From assembly GCA_049687015.1 (NCBI GenBank), contig JBAVIP010000035.1, forward strand, positions 62,001 to 126,000: a DNA stretch of 64,000 nt. The letters are read 5' to 3'. Below are positions 9,098 to 18,088 of the stretch, piece by piece. The translations under genes and the position numbers were made by a program. The stretch's first letter is position 1; the number at the start of each line of letters is the position of its first letter. This DNA is from Methylotenera_A sp049687015. Lineage in GTDB: Bacteria; Pseudomonadota; Gammaproteobacteria; Burkholderiales; Methylophilaceae. The notes beneath the pieces were generated by a model, which saw nothing but the letters and a program-made list of their open reading frames with translations, searched no databases and was not told the DNA's origin.

Positions 9098-10693
9098 TTA
9101 TTCTACACCCTGGCTCGCTAAGTAATCTTCGTAATTACCTGTGTAATCTACAATGCCATCCGGCTTGATTTCCAGTATCCGCGTAGCGATAGAGCTTACA
9201 AATTCGCGGTCATGGCTCACGAAAAACAGTGTGCCTTTGTATTTGTCCAGCGCGGTATTCAGCGCTTCAATCGATTCCATATCCATGTGGTTGGTGGGTT
9301 CATCCATCAGCAGAACATTGGTACGGCCCAGCATGAGTTTTCCGTACAGCATGCGGCCTTTCTCACCGCCAGAAAGCACTTTGACAGATTTTTTGGTATC
9401 ATCGCCGGAGAATAGCAAACGGCCTAGCATGCTGCGCACGGCTTGGTCATCTTCATTGGCTTGACGATATTGCGCCATCCAATCAAATAGAGTTTCGTCT
9501 TTTTCAAATTCGTATTCGTGATCTTGCGCAAAGTAGCCAAGGGTGGCCTTTTCAGCCCATTTTACTTCGCCATGTTTTGGCTTTAAATCACGTGCCAGGC
9601 AGCGTAAAAAGGTGGTTTTACCAACACCATTTTCGCCAATAATCGCGACTTTTTCACCTGCTTCAAACATCATGTTGACGTCGTTAAACAGTGGTTTATC
9701 AAAACCGTGGCTTAGTTTTTTAAGCTCCACCGCATTGCGATGCAGTTTTTCGCGCTCGTCATATTCAAAGCGAATAAACGGATATTGGCGGCTTGAAGGT
9801 TTAAATACTTCGATTTTAATCTTGTCTATCTGCTTAGCACGACTAGTCGCTTGCTTGGCTTTAGATGCGTTAGCCGAGAAACGGCGTACAAATTCTTGTA
9901 AATCGGCCACTTGCTGTTTAGCCTTGGCGTTATCTTTGGCTTGCTGGGCACGGGCTGCAGTGCTGGCTTCCATGTAATCATCGTAATTGCCCGGGTAAAC
10001 CGCTAGCTTGCCGTAATCCATGTCGCAAGTATGCGTACATACCTGGTTTAAAAAGTGTCTATCGTGCGAAATGATAATCATGGTGCAGTCGCGATTATTC
10101 AGCACGTCTTCCAGCCAGCGGATGGTGTTGATGTCCAGGTTGTTGGTCGGTTCATCCAGCAATAATACGTCTGGGTTGGCGAATAGCGCTTGTACTAAGA
10201 GCACGCGCAGCTTCCAGCCTGGAGCGACCGCGCTCATTGGGCCATTATGCTGCTCAATGGGGATGCCAACGCCCATCAACAGCTCCCCAGCGCGTGCTTC
10301 AGCAGTATAACCGTCATATTCCGCGAATACGTGTTCCAGCTCTGCGGCGCGCATATAATCTTCTTCGGTGGCTTCTAGATTAGCGTAAATGGCATCGCGC
10401 TCTTGCATGGCCTTCCACATTTCTTCATGACCCATCATCACTACATCCAGCACACGCTGGTCTTCGTAGGCAAATTGGTCTTGGTGCAAAAACGCCATGC
10501 GTTCGTGGTTATCTAGCGATATATTGCCAGCGGTAGGCTCTAGCGTACCCGCCAAAATTTTCATGTAGGTGGATTTTCCGCAGCCATTGGCGCCGATTAG
10601 GCCGTAGCGATTACCTTCGCCAAATTTTACTGAAACGTTTTCAAACAGAGGCTTTGCGCCAAATTGCATGGTGATATTGTTGCTGATTAACAC
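9098..10693 (-). CDS. ybiT: ABC-F family ATPase, YbiT type
   Basis: 531 aa with two ABC domains and no membrane segments. The first Walker A is GANGCGKST at 34-42; the second, GENGVGKTT, is near residue 350. Both halves have an LSGGE- or SxVAPG-type signature and DEPTNNLD / DEPTNHMD Walker B motifs. The start MLISNNITMQFGAKPLFEN and overall length match E. coli YbiT closely. ABC-F proteins act on the ribosome rather than in transport. The next upstream gene lies about 45 bases away and may be cotranscribed. Confidence 0.92.
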   Translation of the reverse strand: MLISNNITMQFGAKPLFENVSVKFGEGNRYGLIGANGCGKSTYMKILAGTLEPTAGNISLDNHERMAFLHQDQFAYEDQRVLDVVMMGHEEMWKAMQERDAIYANLEATEEDYMRAAELEHVFAEYDGYTAEARAGELLMGVGIPIEQHNGPMSAVAPGWKLRVLLVQALFANPDVLLLDEPTNNLDINTIRWLEDVLNNRDCTMIIISHDRHFLNQVCTHTCDMDYGKLAVYPGNYDDYMEASTAARAQQAKDNAKAKQQVADLQEFVRRFSANASKAKQATSRAKQIDKIKIEVFKPSSRQYPFIRFEYDEREKLHRNAVELKKLSHGFDKPLFNDVNMMFEAGEKVAIIGENGVGKTTFLRCLARDLKPKHGEVKWAEKATLGYFAQDHEYEFEKDETLFDWMAQYRQANEDDQAVRSMLGRLLFSGDDTKKSVKVLSGGEKGRMLYGKLMLGRTNVLLMDEPTNHMDMESIEALNTALDKYKGTLFFVSHDREFVSSIATRILEIKPDGIVDYTGNYEDYLASQGVE

Positions 10694-10740
10694 AGGATTA
10701 CCTTAAGAATAATTAAAATTTGTTTTAGAACTTGTCTGGT

Positions 10741-11343
10741 TTAAAATTTATTTTGAATGACGACTTCATCCATGGGCAATTGTCCACCACGCACATGCGC
10801 CGGTTTAACGCCTTTGCCAACCACCACAAACATAGTTGGCGTGTGGTCTGCCGGCAGATTTAATATCTTGGAAACGGCATCAAAATCAAAGCCATCCATC
10901 GGGCAGGTATCATATCCCATTTCTTTCGCGGCCAGCATGATGGTCATGGCCGCCATGCCGCATGAACGCATGGCTTCATCGCGTTGCACTTGCTCGTTAT
11001 TTTCGTAATAATGCCCAATCGCAGGCACTAGATAATCCGCTAATGCTTTTGGCGCGTTTTGCCAATAGCGCTCAGGCTGTTTTGCCCAAGATTTCAAATC
11101 GGCAGTGAGCACAATTAAAAGTGATGCTTCTTCTACTTGTGCTTGATTCCAGCTCACACTCCGAATCTGCTGGCGCAGCACAGGGTCTGTAACGATTATA
11201 AAGCGCCAGTTTTGAATGTTAAACGCAGTGGGCGACAGCATGGCGAGTGACATAAGCGCATCAATTTCAACCTGTGTCATTCGATGATGCACGTCAAAAT
11301 GCTTGATAGAACGGCGGGTGTTGATTGCTTCAGAAACGTTCAA
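10741..11343 (-). CDS. Nitroreductase-family oxidoreductase
   Basis: 200 aa flavin-dependent NAD(P)H oxidoreductase fold. NTRRSIKHFD at 8-17 is the classic N-terminal FMN-binding motif, and SPTAFNIQNWRFIIV and DTCPMDGFD are further family motifs. The start is TTG at 11343 with AAGGAAAG four bases upstream, which is well placed; no ATG gives the conserved N-terminus. The physiological substrate is unknown. Confidence 0.85.
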   Translation of the reverse strand: MNVSEAINTRRSIKHFDVHHRMTQVEIDALMSLAMLSPTAFNIQNWRFIIVTDPVLRQQIRSVSWNQAQVEEASLLIVLTADLKSWAKQPERYWQNAPKALADYLVPAIGHYYENNEQVQRDEAMRSCGMAAMTIMLAAKEMGYDTCPMDGFDFDAVSKILNLPADHTPTMFVVVGKGVKPAHVRGGQLPMDEVVIQNKF

Positions 11344-11356
11344 AATGCTTTCCTTG

Positions 11357-11851
11357 TTAATATTTTATTGCGGTTATAGTTAAATATTGATTGCCGGCTG
11401 GCCTTGCCCACACTACGTTTTCGTCAACTTTGTGACCGATAAGCGCGCGGGCGATGGGCGATGTCCAGCCTACTTTATTGGCTTTAATATCTGCTTCGTC
11501 CTCGCCTACAATTTCATAGGTGTGGCTGTTGCCATTTTCGTCCTCCACGGTCACTTGTGCGCCAAACAGTACTTGCTCCGCGGTTGGGTCAGGTTTGGTC
11601 ACCAAGGCACTTTCCAGCCGGGCCGAAATATAGCGCAAATCGCGATTCAGAACGGTCAGTTTTTGCTGTGTGCCGGAATCCTCTTTGTTGGCCGAAAGGC
11701 TTGATATTTCTCGCTCCAATGCTGCGGCCTGCTGCTGCAATTGCGCATAGCCATTGGCTGTGACGTAATTTGGATGCGCACTTACCGGACGCTCGGGCAC
11801 ATCGGTGCCGGCGTGTTCTAAGTCATCCTCTTTAACAAATCCGCGGCTCAT
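11357..11851 (-). CDS. GreA/GreB-family transcription elongation factor
   Basis: 164 aa. An N-terminal coiled coil (about 30-85) is followed by a C-terminal FKBP-like Gre domain with VTVEDENGNSHTYEIVGEDE and SPIARALIGHKVDE. Gre factors enter the RNA polymerase secondary channel and stimulate transcript cleavage. The coiled coil reads QQQAAALEREISSLSANKED; assignment between GreA, GreB and paralogues is not possible here. Confidence 0.85.
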   Translation of the reverse strand: MSRGFVKEDDLEHAGTDVPERPVSAHPNYVTANGYAQLQQQAAALEREISSLSANKEDSGTQQKLTVLNRDLRYISARLESALVTKPDPTAEQVLFGAQVTVEDENGNSHTYEIVGEDEADIKANKVGWTSPIARALIGHKVDENVVWARPAGNQYLTITAIKY

Positions 11852-11864
11852 GTTGTTGTTTTAT

Positions 11865-11891
11865 AAAATAGATAAGCCGAGCAAGCTCGGC
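11865..11891 (-). terminator. Possible terminator after the small lipoprotein gene
   Basis: GCCGAGC and GCTCGGC form a 7-bp stem at 11876-11891, followed on the minus strand by a T-rich tract. The T run is interrupted, so termination may be weak. Confidence 0.5.
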
Positions 11892-11910
11892 CCATTGAAA
11901 TTAATAATAA

Positions 11911-12363
11911 TTAGATTGGATTATCGACGAACTCAAGCCTAACGCCGCTTGCAGTGGCCAAGTCCGCAAGCGTTTTCTGTGTGCCTTTGCTGCCAATTAC
12001 AATTGCTTTTGAACCGCTGATCTTATCTTTGCCATTTGTAAGCGCTTTGGCCATTGTGGTGGCAGTGAGCGATTCATTTTCGCCCGCGACTACCACTGTG
12101 GAGTTTTTAAGGGCTAGGGCGCTAATAATTGCAACCACTTTGCCACTATCTACATCTTTTTTTACCTCACAATTAGCCAGACGCGGCGCGATAAAGCCTT
12201 CTGGCGCGCCAATGAAAATGAGCGTGTTTTTGTCTGCAGGATACTTGGCATTTACGGTTTCAAAAATCTTTTGCGGGTAAACAGAAGTATCATGTTTATC
12301 GCTTATGCAACCTGCCAACAAGGCAAATGCCCCGGCTATAAAGTAATAAATTAAATGTTTCAT
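11911..12363 (-). CDS. Hypothetical lipoprotein
   Basis: 150 aa. An N-terminal signal with lipobox LLAGC at 15-19 predicts a lipoprotein. The mature part has no family I recognise; it contains a Rossmann-like alternation (NTLIFIGAPEGF, VVAIISALAL, STVVVAGENES, KAIVIGSKGT), suggesting a small alpha/beta fold. A Shine-Dalgarno GAGG precedes the ATG. Confidence 0.75.
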   Translation of the reverse strand: MKHLIYYFIAGAFALLAGCISDKHDTSVYPQKIFETVNAKYPADKNTLIFIGAPEGFIAPRLANCEVKKDVDSGKVVAIISALALKNSTVVVAGENESLTATTMAKALTNGKDKISGSKAIVIGSKGTQKTLADLATASGVRLEFVDNPI

Positions 12364-12435
12364 GGCAACCTCATCTTGTTGATTTGTTGAGTAAATTCTA
12401 ACAGATAGATATTAGCACATTCAAAAATTTAAGCA

Positions 12436-14043
12436 CTATTCCCACTCAATTGTCGCGGGCGGCTTGCCAGAAATATCGTACACCACACGGTTAATGCCGC
12501 GCACTTCGTTGATGATGCGGTTTGAAACTTTGCCTAACAGCGCATAAGGTAGCTCGGCCCAATGTGCGGTCATAAAATCGCTGGTGACCACGGCGCGCAA
12601 GGCGACCACGTAATCATAGGTGCGTCCGTCACCCATCACGCCGACAGATTTTACAGGCAAGAAGACTGCAAAAGCCTGGCTGGTGAGGTTGTACCAGCTT
12701 TTACCAGTTTTTTCGTCTTTGGTATTGCGTAATTCTTCAATAAAAATGGCATCGGCATGGCGTAATAAATCTGCATAATCTTTTTTGACTTCGCCCAAAA
12801 TACGCACACCTAAACCGGGCCCGGGGAAGGGGTGGCGGTACACCATGTCATGCGGCAAGCCAAGCGCGACGCCGAGTTCGCGCACCTCATCCTTGAACAG
12901 GTCACGTAACGGCTCCAGCAATTTTAAGCCGAGTGTTTCCGGTAAACCACCTACGTTGTGGTGGCTTTTGATGGTGACGGCTTTTTTAGATTTTGCGCCA
13001 CCGGATTCAATCACATCCGGATAAATCGTGCCTTGTGCCAGAAATGTCGCACCTTTATGCCCGCCATCACCCGCCTTCAGTTTAGCAGCCTCTGCTTTGA
13101 ACACTTCCACAAACTCGCGGCCGATGATCTTGCGTTTGGCCTCCGGGTCCGTCACGCCGCTCAAATGTCCCATAAACTGGCTAACCGCGTCCACGCGGAT
13201 GACTCGCGCATGCAGTTTGCCAACGAACATCTCCATCACCATGTCGCCTTCATCCAGCCGCAGCAGGCCGTGGTCAACAAAAACACAGGTGAGTTGGCTC
13301 CCAATCGCGCGGTGAATCAGCGCAGCGGCAACGCTGGAATCCACGCCACCCGACAGGCCTAAAATGACTTCTTCATTGCCAACTTGTTCTTTGATTTTGG
13401 CCACAGCTTCCGCGATGTGGTCTTTCATCACCCAGTCGGGTTTAGCTTGGCAAATCTCCAGTACAAAGCGCTCCAAAATCGCCTGGCCGAGTTTGGTGTG
13501 AGTGACTTCCGGGTGGAATTGCACCCCGTAGAATTTGCGTTCTTCATCGGCAAAAGCCGCAATTGGCGTAGTTTCATTACTGGCAATAACTTTAAATCCA
13601 GGCGGCAATTCGGTAACTTTATCACCGTGACTCATCCATACATCCAGCAAGCCATGACCAGATTCATTCGTTCGGCCTTGAATATCACGAAATAGCGCAG
13701 AATGGCCATGGGCACGGATTTCAGCGTAACCGAATTCACGCTTATGACCAGCTTCTACCTTGCCGCCCAGTTGTTGCGCCATGGTCTGCATGCCGTAGCA
13801 AATGCCCAGAACCGGCACGCCCAGCTCGAATACTGCTTGCGGCGCTTTGTCGGTTTCTTCTTCATATACACTGGCGTGGCTACCAGAAAGGATAATGCCA
13901 TTCGCACCAAAGTTTTTGACAAAATTATCAGAAACATCACATGGATGGATCTCGCAGTACACATGCGCCTCGCGCACCCGGCGCGCGATGAGCTGGGTGA
14001 CTTGTGAGCCGAAATCGAGAATAAGGATTTTTGAGTGATTCAT
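12436..14043 (-). CDS. guaA: GMP synthase (glutamine-hydrolysing)
   Basis: 535 aa, converts XMP to GMP. The N-terminal class I glutamine amidotransferase domain carries the nucleophile Cys82 in GICYGMQ and the His/Glu pair in FHPEV near 178-181. The PP-loop ATP pyrophosphatase motif LSGGVDSSV is at 231-239. The C-terminal dimerisation domain ends PPATIEWE, as in all GuaA. It follows guaB in the same direction, the usual guaBA arrangement, with a REP-like repeat in the gap. Confidence 0.97.
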   Translation of the reverse strand: MNHSKILILDFGSQVTQLIARRVREAHVYCEIHPCDVSDNFVKNFGANGIILSGSHASVYEEETDKAPQAVFELGVPVLGICYGMQTMAQQLGGKVEAGHKREFGYAEIRAHGHSALFRDIQGRTNESGHGLLDVWMSHGDKVTELPPGFKVIASNETTPIAAFADEERKFYGVQFHPEVTHTKLGQAILERFVLEICQAKPDWVMKDHIAEAVAKIKEQVGNEEVILGLSGGVDSSVAAALIHRAIGSQLTCVFVDHGLLRLDEGDMVMEMFVGKLHARVIRVDAVSQFMGHLSGVTDPEAKRKIIGREFVEVFKAEAAKLKAGDGGHKGATFLAQGTIYPDVIESGGAKSKKAVTIKSHHNVGGLPETLGLKLLEPLRDLFKDEVRELGVALGLPHDMVYRHPFPGPGLGVRILGEVKKDYADLLRHADAIFIEELRNTKDEKTGKSWYNLTSQAFAVFLPVKSVGVMGDGRTYDYVVALRAVVTSDFMTAHWAELPYALLGKVSNRIINEVRGINRVVYDISGKPPATIEWE

Positions 14044-14053
14044 ATAAAATACC

Positions 14054-14090
14054 TGCCTGCAGAGCCAATATCCATGCGGTCTGCAGGCTA
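14054..14090 (+). repeat. REP-like palindromic repeat, copy B (guaB-guaA junction)
   Basis: 37-bp copy with core GCCAATATCCATGCGGT flanked by CTGCAGA and CTGCAGGC. It fills nearly the whole 44-base gap between guaB and guaA, and its last three bases are the guaB stop codon. Confidence 0.75.
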
Positions 14091-15548
14091 GTCTATGCGA
14101 TAGTTGGGAGCTTCTTTGGTGATTTGCACGTCATGCACGTGCGATTCACGCATGCCGGCGCTGGTGATTTGAACAAATTCGGCTTTGCTGCGCATGTCCT
14201 GAATATTTGCGGCACCCACATAACCCATCGAGGCGCGTAGACCGCCCATCAGTTGATGGATGACGGCGAGCACACTGCCTTTATAAGGCACGCGGCCTTC
14301 AATGCCTTCGGGCACCAGTTTGTCCGCATTGCCATTGTTATCTTGAAAGTAGCGGTCGCTGGAGCCTTTTTGCATGGCGCCGATCGAGCCCATGCCGCGA
14401 TAAGATTTATATGAGCGGCCCTGGAACAGCTCTATTTCACCAGGCGCTTCCTCAGTGCCTGCAAACATACCGCCCAGCATCACAGAGTAGGCGCCTGCGG
14501 CGATAGCTTTTGAAATATCACCAGAGAAGCGAATGCCGCCATCTGCAATAAATGGCACGCCGGATTTTTCGAGCGCTTCTGCCACGTTGCAAATGGCGCT
14601 AATTTGCGGCACACCTACGCCAGCCACAACGCGTGTGGTACAGATGGAGCCTGGGCCAATGCCTACTTTTACCCCATCCGCACCCGCATCTACCAGCGCT
14701 CTGGCAGCATCTGCGGTGGCGATGTTGCCGCCGATCACTTCAATTGACGGATAATGTTTTTTCACCCAGGTCACACGGTCCAGTACGCCTTGCGAATGAC
14801 CATGCGCGGTGTCCACCACAATCACATCCACGCCGGCTTCGGCAAGTGCTGCCACGCGGTCTTCGGTGCCTTCGCCCACACCAACCGCAGCGCCTACGCG
14901 TAAGCGGCCTTTGCTGTCCTTGCAGGCAAGCGGGTGGTCGTGCGATTTCTGAATATCCTTAACGGTAATCAAGCCCTTAAGCGTATCTTGCTCATCGATG
15001 ACCAGCACGCGCTCCAGACGGTATTGATGCAGCAGACGAATTGCCTCTTCACGTGGCGCACCTTCGCGCACCGTGATCAATTTGTCGCGCGGCGTCATGA
15101 TGTTGCTGATGGCCTGATCCAGATTAGTCTCAAAGCGCAAATCACGGTTGGTGACAATGCCGACGATTTTGTTGCCATCCACGACAGGCAGTCCGGAAAT
15201 CTTATGTTTTTGTGTGAGCGCCAGCACGTCTCGCACTGTCATGTGCGGCTGAATGGTAACAGGGTCGTTCACTACTCCGGATTCAAAGCGTTTTACGCGT
15301 GAAACGTGCGCGGCCTGTTGCGCCGGGGTCATGTTCTTATGAATAATACCCAGGCCGCCTTCTTGCGCTAACACAATCGCAAGCGGTGCTTCGGTCACGG
15401 TATCCATTGCCGCAGAAACCAGCGGAATGTTGAGTTTGATATTGCGGGTGAGTTGAGTGCTTAAATTAACTTCGCGTGGCATCACCACAGAGTGCGCGGG
15501 AACTAATAAAACATCATCAAAGGTAAGAGCCTGTTGCAGCAAACGCAT
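14088..15548 (-). CDS. guaB: IMP dehydrogenase
   Basis: 486 aa, oxidises IMP to XMP, the first committed step to GMP. The TIM barrel is interrupted by two CBS domains (about 95-205). The active-site loop GPGSICTTR contains the catalytic Cys303. YRGMGSIGAM and a C-terminal SMGYVGAANI are further conserved segments. First gene of the guaBA unit. Confidence 0.97.
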   Translation of the reverse strand: MRLLQQALTFDDVLLVPAHSVVMPREVNLSTQLTRNIKLNIPLVSAAMDTVTEAPLAIVLAQEGGLGIIHKNMTPAQQAAHVSRVKRFESGVVNDPVTIQPHMTVRDVLALTQKHKISGLPVVDGNKIVGIVTNRDLRFETNLDQAISNIMTPRDKLITVREGAPREEAIRLLHQYRLERVLVIDEQDTLKGLITVKDIQKSHDHPLACKDSKGRLRVGAAVGVGEGTEDRVAALAEAGVDVIVVDTAHGHSQGVLDRVTWVKKHYPSIEVIGGNIATADAARALVDAGADGVKVGIGPGSICTTRVVAGVGVPQISAICNVAEALEKSGVPFIADGGIRFSGDISKAIAAGAYSVMLGGMFAGTEEAPGEIELFQGRSYKSYRGMGSIGAMQKGSSDRYFQDNNGNADKLVPEGIEGRVPYKGSVLAVIHQLMGGLRASMGYVGAANIQDMRSKAEFVQITSAGMRESHVHDVQITKEAPNYRID

Positions 15549-15574
15549 GAGTAATCCTTATTTTCCAAAACGAG

Positions 15575-15580
15575 ATTATA
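15575..15580 (-). promoter_or_regulatory. Probable -10 box of guaB
   Basis: On the minus strand TATAAT (preceded by CTG) lies about 27 bases upstream of the guaB ATG. A convincing -35 hexamer is not visible at 17 bases, so the strength is uncertain. The rest of the divergent gap up to 15770 is AT-rich with no clear structure. Confidence 0.55.
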
Positions 15581-15770
15581 CAGATTTGCAATGCTTATTA
15601 AAAGTTGGTAAGCTGAATTGGCGTGAAATATGATTAAAAACATGAATTAATAGTTAAAACATCAATTAATATCTAAAATAAACAGCGTTACGTAAACTAA
15701 CATTTAGATAAAAGCGTTGCTTGGGGTAGCATTTGTTTAGAACAACATAATGAAATTGATAGGAATATAG

Positions 15771-16286
15771 ATGAAATCGGTAAATTTACTTTTAGTTTTA
15801 ATGATTTTTAGCACAGTGCCGTCGCTAAGCCATGCGGAAATTTATAAATGGAAAGATAAGGACGGCTCGACAAGATATACTGATACGCCGCCGCCTTCAA
15901 ATATTAAACAAGAGGCGATAGGCAGCAGAAAAGCCGTTAAGCCGACTGGTAAAGAGCCGCTTTCGCAAGTAGAAAGCGGTCAGCAAGTACCGCCTGCAAC
16001 GCCAGCAACCAAAAATTCCGCTCCGCCTGTTAATGCAGAAGATGCAGCGGCAGCGCAACGTCAGCGTAATGCCGAAGCGGAAAAAAGAAACAAACAAGAA
16101 AAAGAGGCTGAAGCCAAAAGAAAAGCAGAAAACTGCAAGGCTGCTAAATCCAACTACGAAACTTATGCTCAAGGCGGACGTGTTTATAAAATGAACGAAA
16201 AAGGCGAGCGTGAATATATGGACGATAAGGATTTACAGGCTGGCAAAGAGCAGGCGCAAAAGGAAATGAACGAAAACTGTAATTAG
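15771..16286 (+). CDS. DUF4124-domain exported protein
   Basis: 171 aa. The signal peptide is about 22 residues (ends LSHA). It is followed by the DUF4124 motif IYKWKDKDGSTRYTDTPP and a Gln/Lys/Glu/Ala-rich charged coiled-coil stretch (about 95-125). This family is common in beta- and gammaproteobacteria; its function is unknown. AGGAAT precedes the ATG. Convergent with rnfH. Confidence 0.8.
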   Translation: MKSVNLLLVLMIFSTVPSLSHAEIYKWKDKDGSTRYTDTPPPSNIKQEAIGSRKAVKPTGKEPLSQVESGQQVPPATPATKNSAPPVNAEDAAAAQRQRNAEAEKRNKQEKEAEAKRKAENCKAAKSNYETYAQGGRVYKMNEKGEREYMDDKDLQAGKEQAQKEMNENCN

Positions 16287-16298
16287 CGTGCTGTAACA

Positions 16299-16628
16299 TC
16301 ACGCTTCAGGCGGTGCATCTCCACCGCCTTTTTTCATGATTTTCCCATCCGCGGCGCGTTGCTTACGCACTTCTTTCGGGTCGGCAATCAGCGGACGATA
16401 AATCTCGACGCGGTCTAAATTGCGCAATGGCGTATCAAGTCTGGTCAGTTTGCCAAACACCCCTATTTGATTCACTTCCAGGTCGATTTCCGGGAATTTC
16501 TGTAGTATGCCGGATGCCTGAATCGCCGCTTCTGCATTGGTTTCTGGCGGCATATGTACGGGGATGATAAGTTGCTGGTCCGGCAATGCATAAGCTACTT
16601 CTACCATGATATGTTGTTCGCTGCTCAA
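16299..16628 (-). CDS. rnfH: RnfH-family ubiquitin-like protein
   Basis: 109 aa with a beta-grasp fold. VEVAYALPDQQLIIPVHMP at the N-terminus and RVEIYRPLIADPKEVRKQRA at the C-terminal part are RnfH hallmarks. RnfH genes commonly follow ratA, as here, with a four-base overlap. Biochemical role unclear; the family is also called YfjF. Confidence 0.88.
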   Translation of the reverse strand: MSSEQHIMVEVAYALPDQQLIIPVHMPPETNAEAAIQASGILQKFPEIDLEVNQIGVFGKLTRLDTPLRNLDRVEIYRPLIADPKEVRKQRAADGKIMKKGGGDAPPEA

Positions 16629-17071
16629 GTTGCATCCTTCACACTATAAATTTTATCTGCGCGCGCTACAAAACCGTCCACAAATGTGTTGGCAATGTGG
16701 CTAAATACCGGCGCAATCATTTTCTCTAAAAAACCATTGGCAAATTCGTAATTCAATCTGAATTCGATTTTACAGGCATCCTGGCGTAATTCAATAAAGC
16801 GCCAATCACCTTCCAAATGCTTAAACGGGCCATCTTTCAGTTTTATTTCCATGCTGTGCGGAAATATTTTGTGATTTTTCGTTGTAAAGTTTTGCTTCAA
16901 TCCGTGATAATTGATATGCAAGGTCGCGCTGGTGCTTGTTTCTGTGCGTTCGTGCAAATCCACGCCGCCGCACCACGGCAGAAACTTTGGATAATCTTCC
17001 ACCGCGTCTACAAGTGCATACATTTGCTCGGCGGAGTGGCTGACAAGCACCGTTTTTTCAACCTTATTCAT
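16625..17071 (-). CDS. ratA: RatA/Coq10-family START-domain protein
   Basis: 148 aa polyketide cyclase/START-like fold: VEKTVLVSHSAEQMYALVDA, YPKFLPWC and a C-terminal helix LEKMIAPVFSHIANTFVDGF. E. coli RatA was described as a ribosome-association toxin; Coq10 homologues bind quinones. Which applies here is not decidable. Divergent from smpB and coupled to rnfH, the standard smpB-ratA-rnfH neighbourhood. Confidence 0.88.
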   Translation of the reverse strand: MNKVEKTVLVSHSAEQMYALVDAVEDYPKFLPWCGGVDLHERTETSTSATLHINYHGLKQNFTTKNHKIFPHSMEIKLKDGPFKHLEGDWRFIELRQDACKIEFRLNYEFANGFLEKMIAPVFSHIANTFVDGFVARADKIYSVKDAT

Positions 17072-17124
17072 TGCGAGATTATTTATTAGCGTAAAATGCT
17101 AATTTTAAGCTATTAGTTGCATTC

Positions 17125-17574
17125 ATGAGCATCGCCCAAAATAAAAAAGCCTTTTTCGATTATTTTATTGAAGATAAATTCGAGGCCGGCATCGTGCTGG
17201 AAGGCTGGGAAGTCAAGGCTATCCGCGATAATCGCGCTAATTTAAAAGAGGCGTATGTGATCATTCAGCGTGGCGAAATTTATATTATTGGCTGCCATAT
17301 CACGCCCATGGGCGCGGCTTCTACGCACATTCGGCCAGATGCGATTCGCACGCGTAAATTGTTGTTGCATAACGAAGAAATCGCAAAATTAATCGAGAAA
17401 GTAGATAGAGCGGGTTACACCATTGTGCCGTTAGACATGCACTTTTCCAAAGGCCGCATTAAAATTCAAATTGGCCTCGCCAAGGGCAAAAAACAGCACG
17501 ACAAACGCGATACCGAAAAAGAACGCGATTGGGAGCGTGAAAAAGGCCGCATTATGCGGGCACATAATAAGTAA
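17125..17574 (+). CDS. smpB: SsrA-binding protein SmpB
   Basis: 149 aa. Binds tmRNA and delivers it to stalled ribosomes. AQNKKAFFDYFIEDKFEAGI, EGWEVKAIR, DMHFSKGRIKIQIGLAKGKK and a basic tail RDWEREKGRIMRAHNK are diagnostic. The tmRNA gene lies 2.1 kb downstream, unusually separated from smpB by an accessory insert. The 3' third of this gene recurs as a diverged copy at 18089-18277. Confidence 0.97.
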   Translation: MSIAQNKKAFFDYFIEDKFEAGIVLEGWEVKAIRDNRANLKEAYVIIQRGEIYIIGCHITPMGAASTHIRPDAIRTRKLLLHNEEIAKLIEKVDRAGYTIVPLDMHFSKGRIKIQIGLAKGKKQHDKRDTEKERDWEREKGRIMRAHNK

Positions 17575-17599
17575 TAACCTTAAGGACGTTCTGAGCAAA

Positions 17600-17664
17600 T
17601 CCTTCGACAAGCTCAGGATGAACGGTAATTAATCGATTTCGTTCGTGGTGAGCTTGTCGAACCA
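17600..17664. repeat. Inverted repeat of the TTCGACAAGCTCA type
   Basis: CCTTCGACAAGCTCAGGATG (17600-17619, arm continuing AACGG) and GTTCGTGGTGAGCTTGTCGA (from 17641) are imperfect reverse complements around a 17-base centre. This TTCGACAAGCTCA palindrome is a widespread intergenic repeat in Proteobacteria. Only this copy was noticed in the window. It follows smpB and could act as its transcript end. Confidence 0.6.
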
Positions 17665-17747
17665 TGTTAGGAATCAATTTAATCAGTGCTTCTTTAAGCA
17701 ATACCTTGATTTGTAAACACGCAATACTTAACGATTAGGAGCAGTCA

Positions 17748-17984
17748 ATGAAAGCGCATATTCCACAAAAAGCCCCATACCCAGTTGAAGTAAAAGCCGG
17801 CGAGAGCTATTACTGGTGCTCTTGCGGGCAAAGCAAAACCCAACCAATGTGCGATGGCTCGCATAAAGACACAGGCTTTGCGCCAGTAAAATATGATGCA
17901 ACAGAGAACACAACGGTTTATTTTTGTGGCTGCAAACACAGCGAAAATAAACCGTTATGCGATGGGGCGCATTCTAAGCTTTAG
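17748..17984 (+). CDS. Double CDGSH iron-sulfur protein
   Basis: 78 aa small cytoplasmic protein with two CDGSH-type [2Fe-2S] sites. The first is WCSCG...CDGSHKD near residues 23-45, the second FCGCKH...CDGAHSK at the C-terminus. Two half-sites in one short chain match the bacterial mitoNEET-like type II family. AGGAG precedes the ATG by seven bases. It stands alone between smpB and the truncated smpB copy; its role is unknown, possibly Fe-S or electron transfer. Confidence 0.88.
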   Translation: MKAHIPQKAPYPVEVKAGESYYWCSCGQSKTQPMCDGSHKDTGFAPVKYDATENTTVYFCGCKHSENKPLCDGAHSKL

Positions 17985-18003
17985 ATTACGGGCTAGGTAA
18001 TTT

Positions 18004-18086
18004 GTAGGGCGTCAATAAGGCGAAGCCACATTGCGCCGTATGTTAACCTTCATGCGGCGCAATGCCTTTCAGTTATTACGCCCTAC
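18004..18086. repeat. 83-bp inverted repeat (GTAGGGCGT...ACGCCCTAC)
   Basis: The outer arms GTAGGGCGT and ACGCCCTAC match perfectly. An inner pair ATTGCGCCGTATG / CATGCGGCGCAAT matches with one mismatch around TTAACCTT. It resembles the broadly distributed intergenic GTAGGG hairpin family. The truncated smpB copy begins immediately at its right end. Confidence 0.65.
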
Positions 18087-18088
18087 GC

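Noticed and set aside
18062..18088. ATG start for the truncated smpB copy as a real 71-aa gene
   Set aside because: The first nine codons come from the adjacent palindrome, and the RNA-binding N-terminal half of SmpB is missing.
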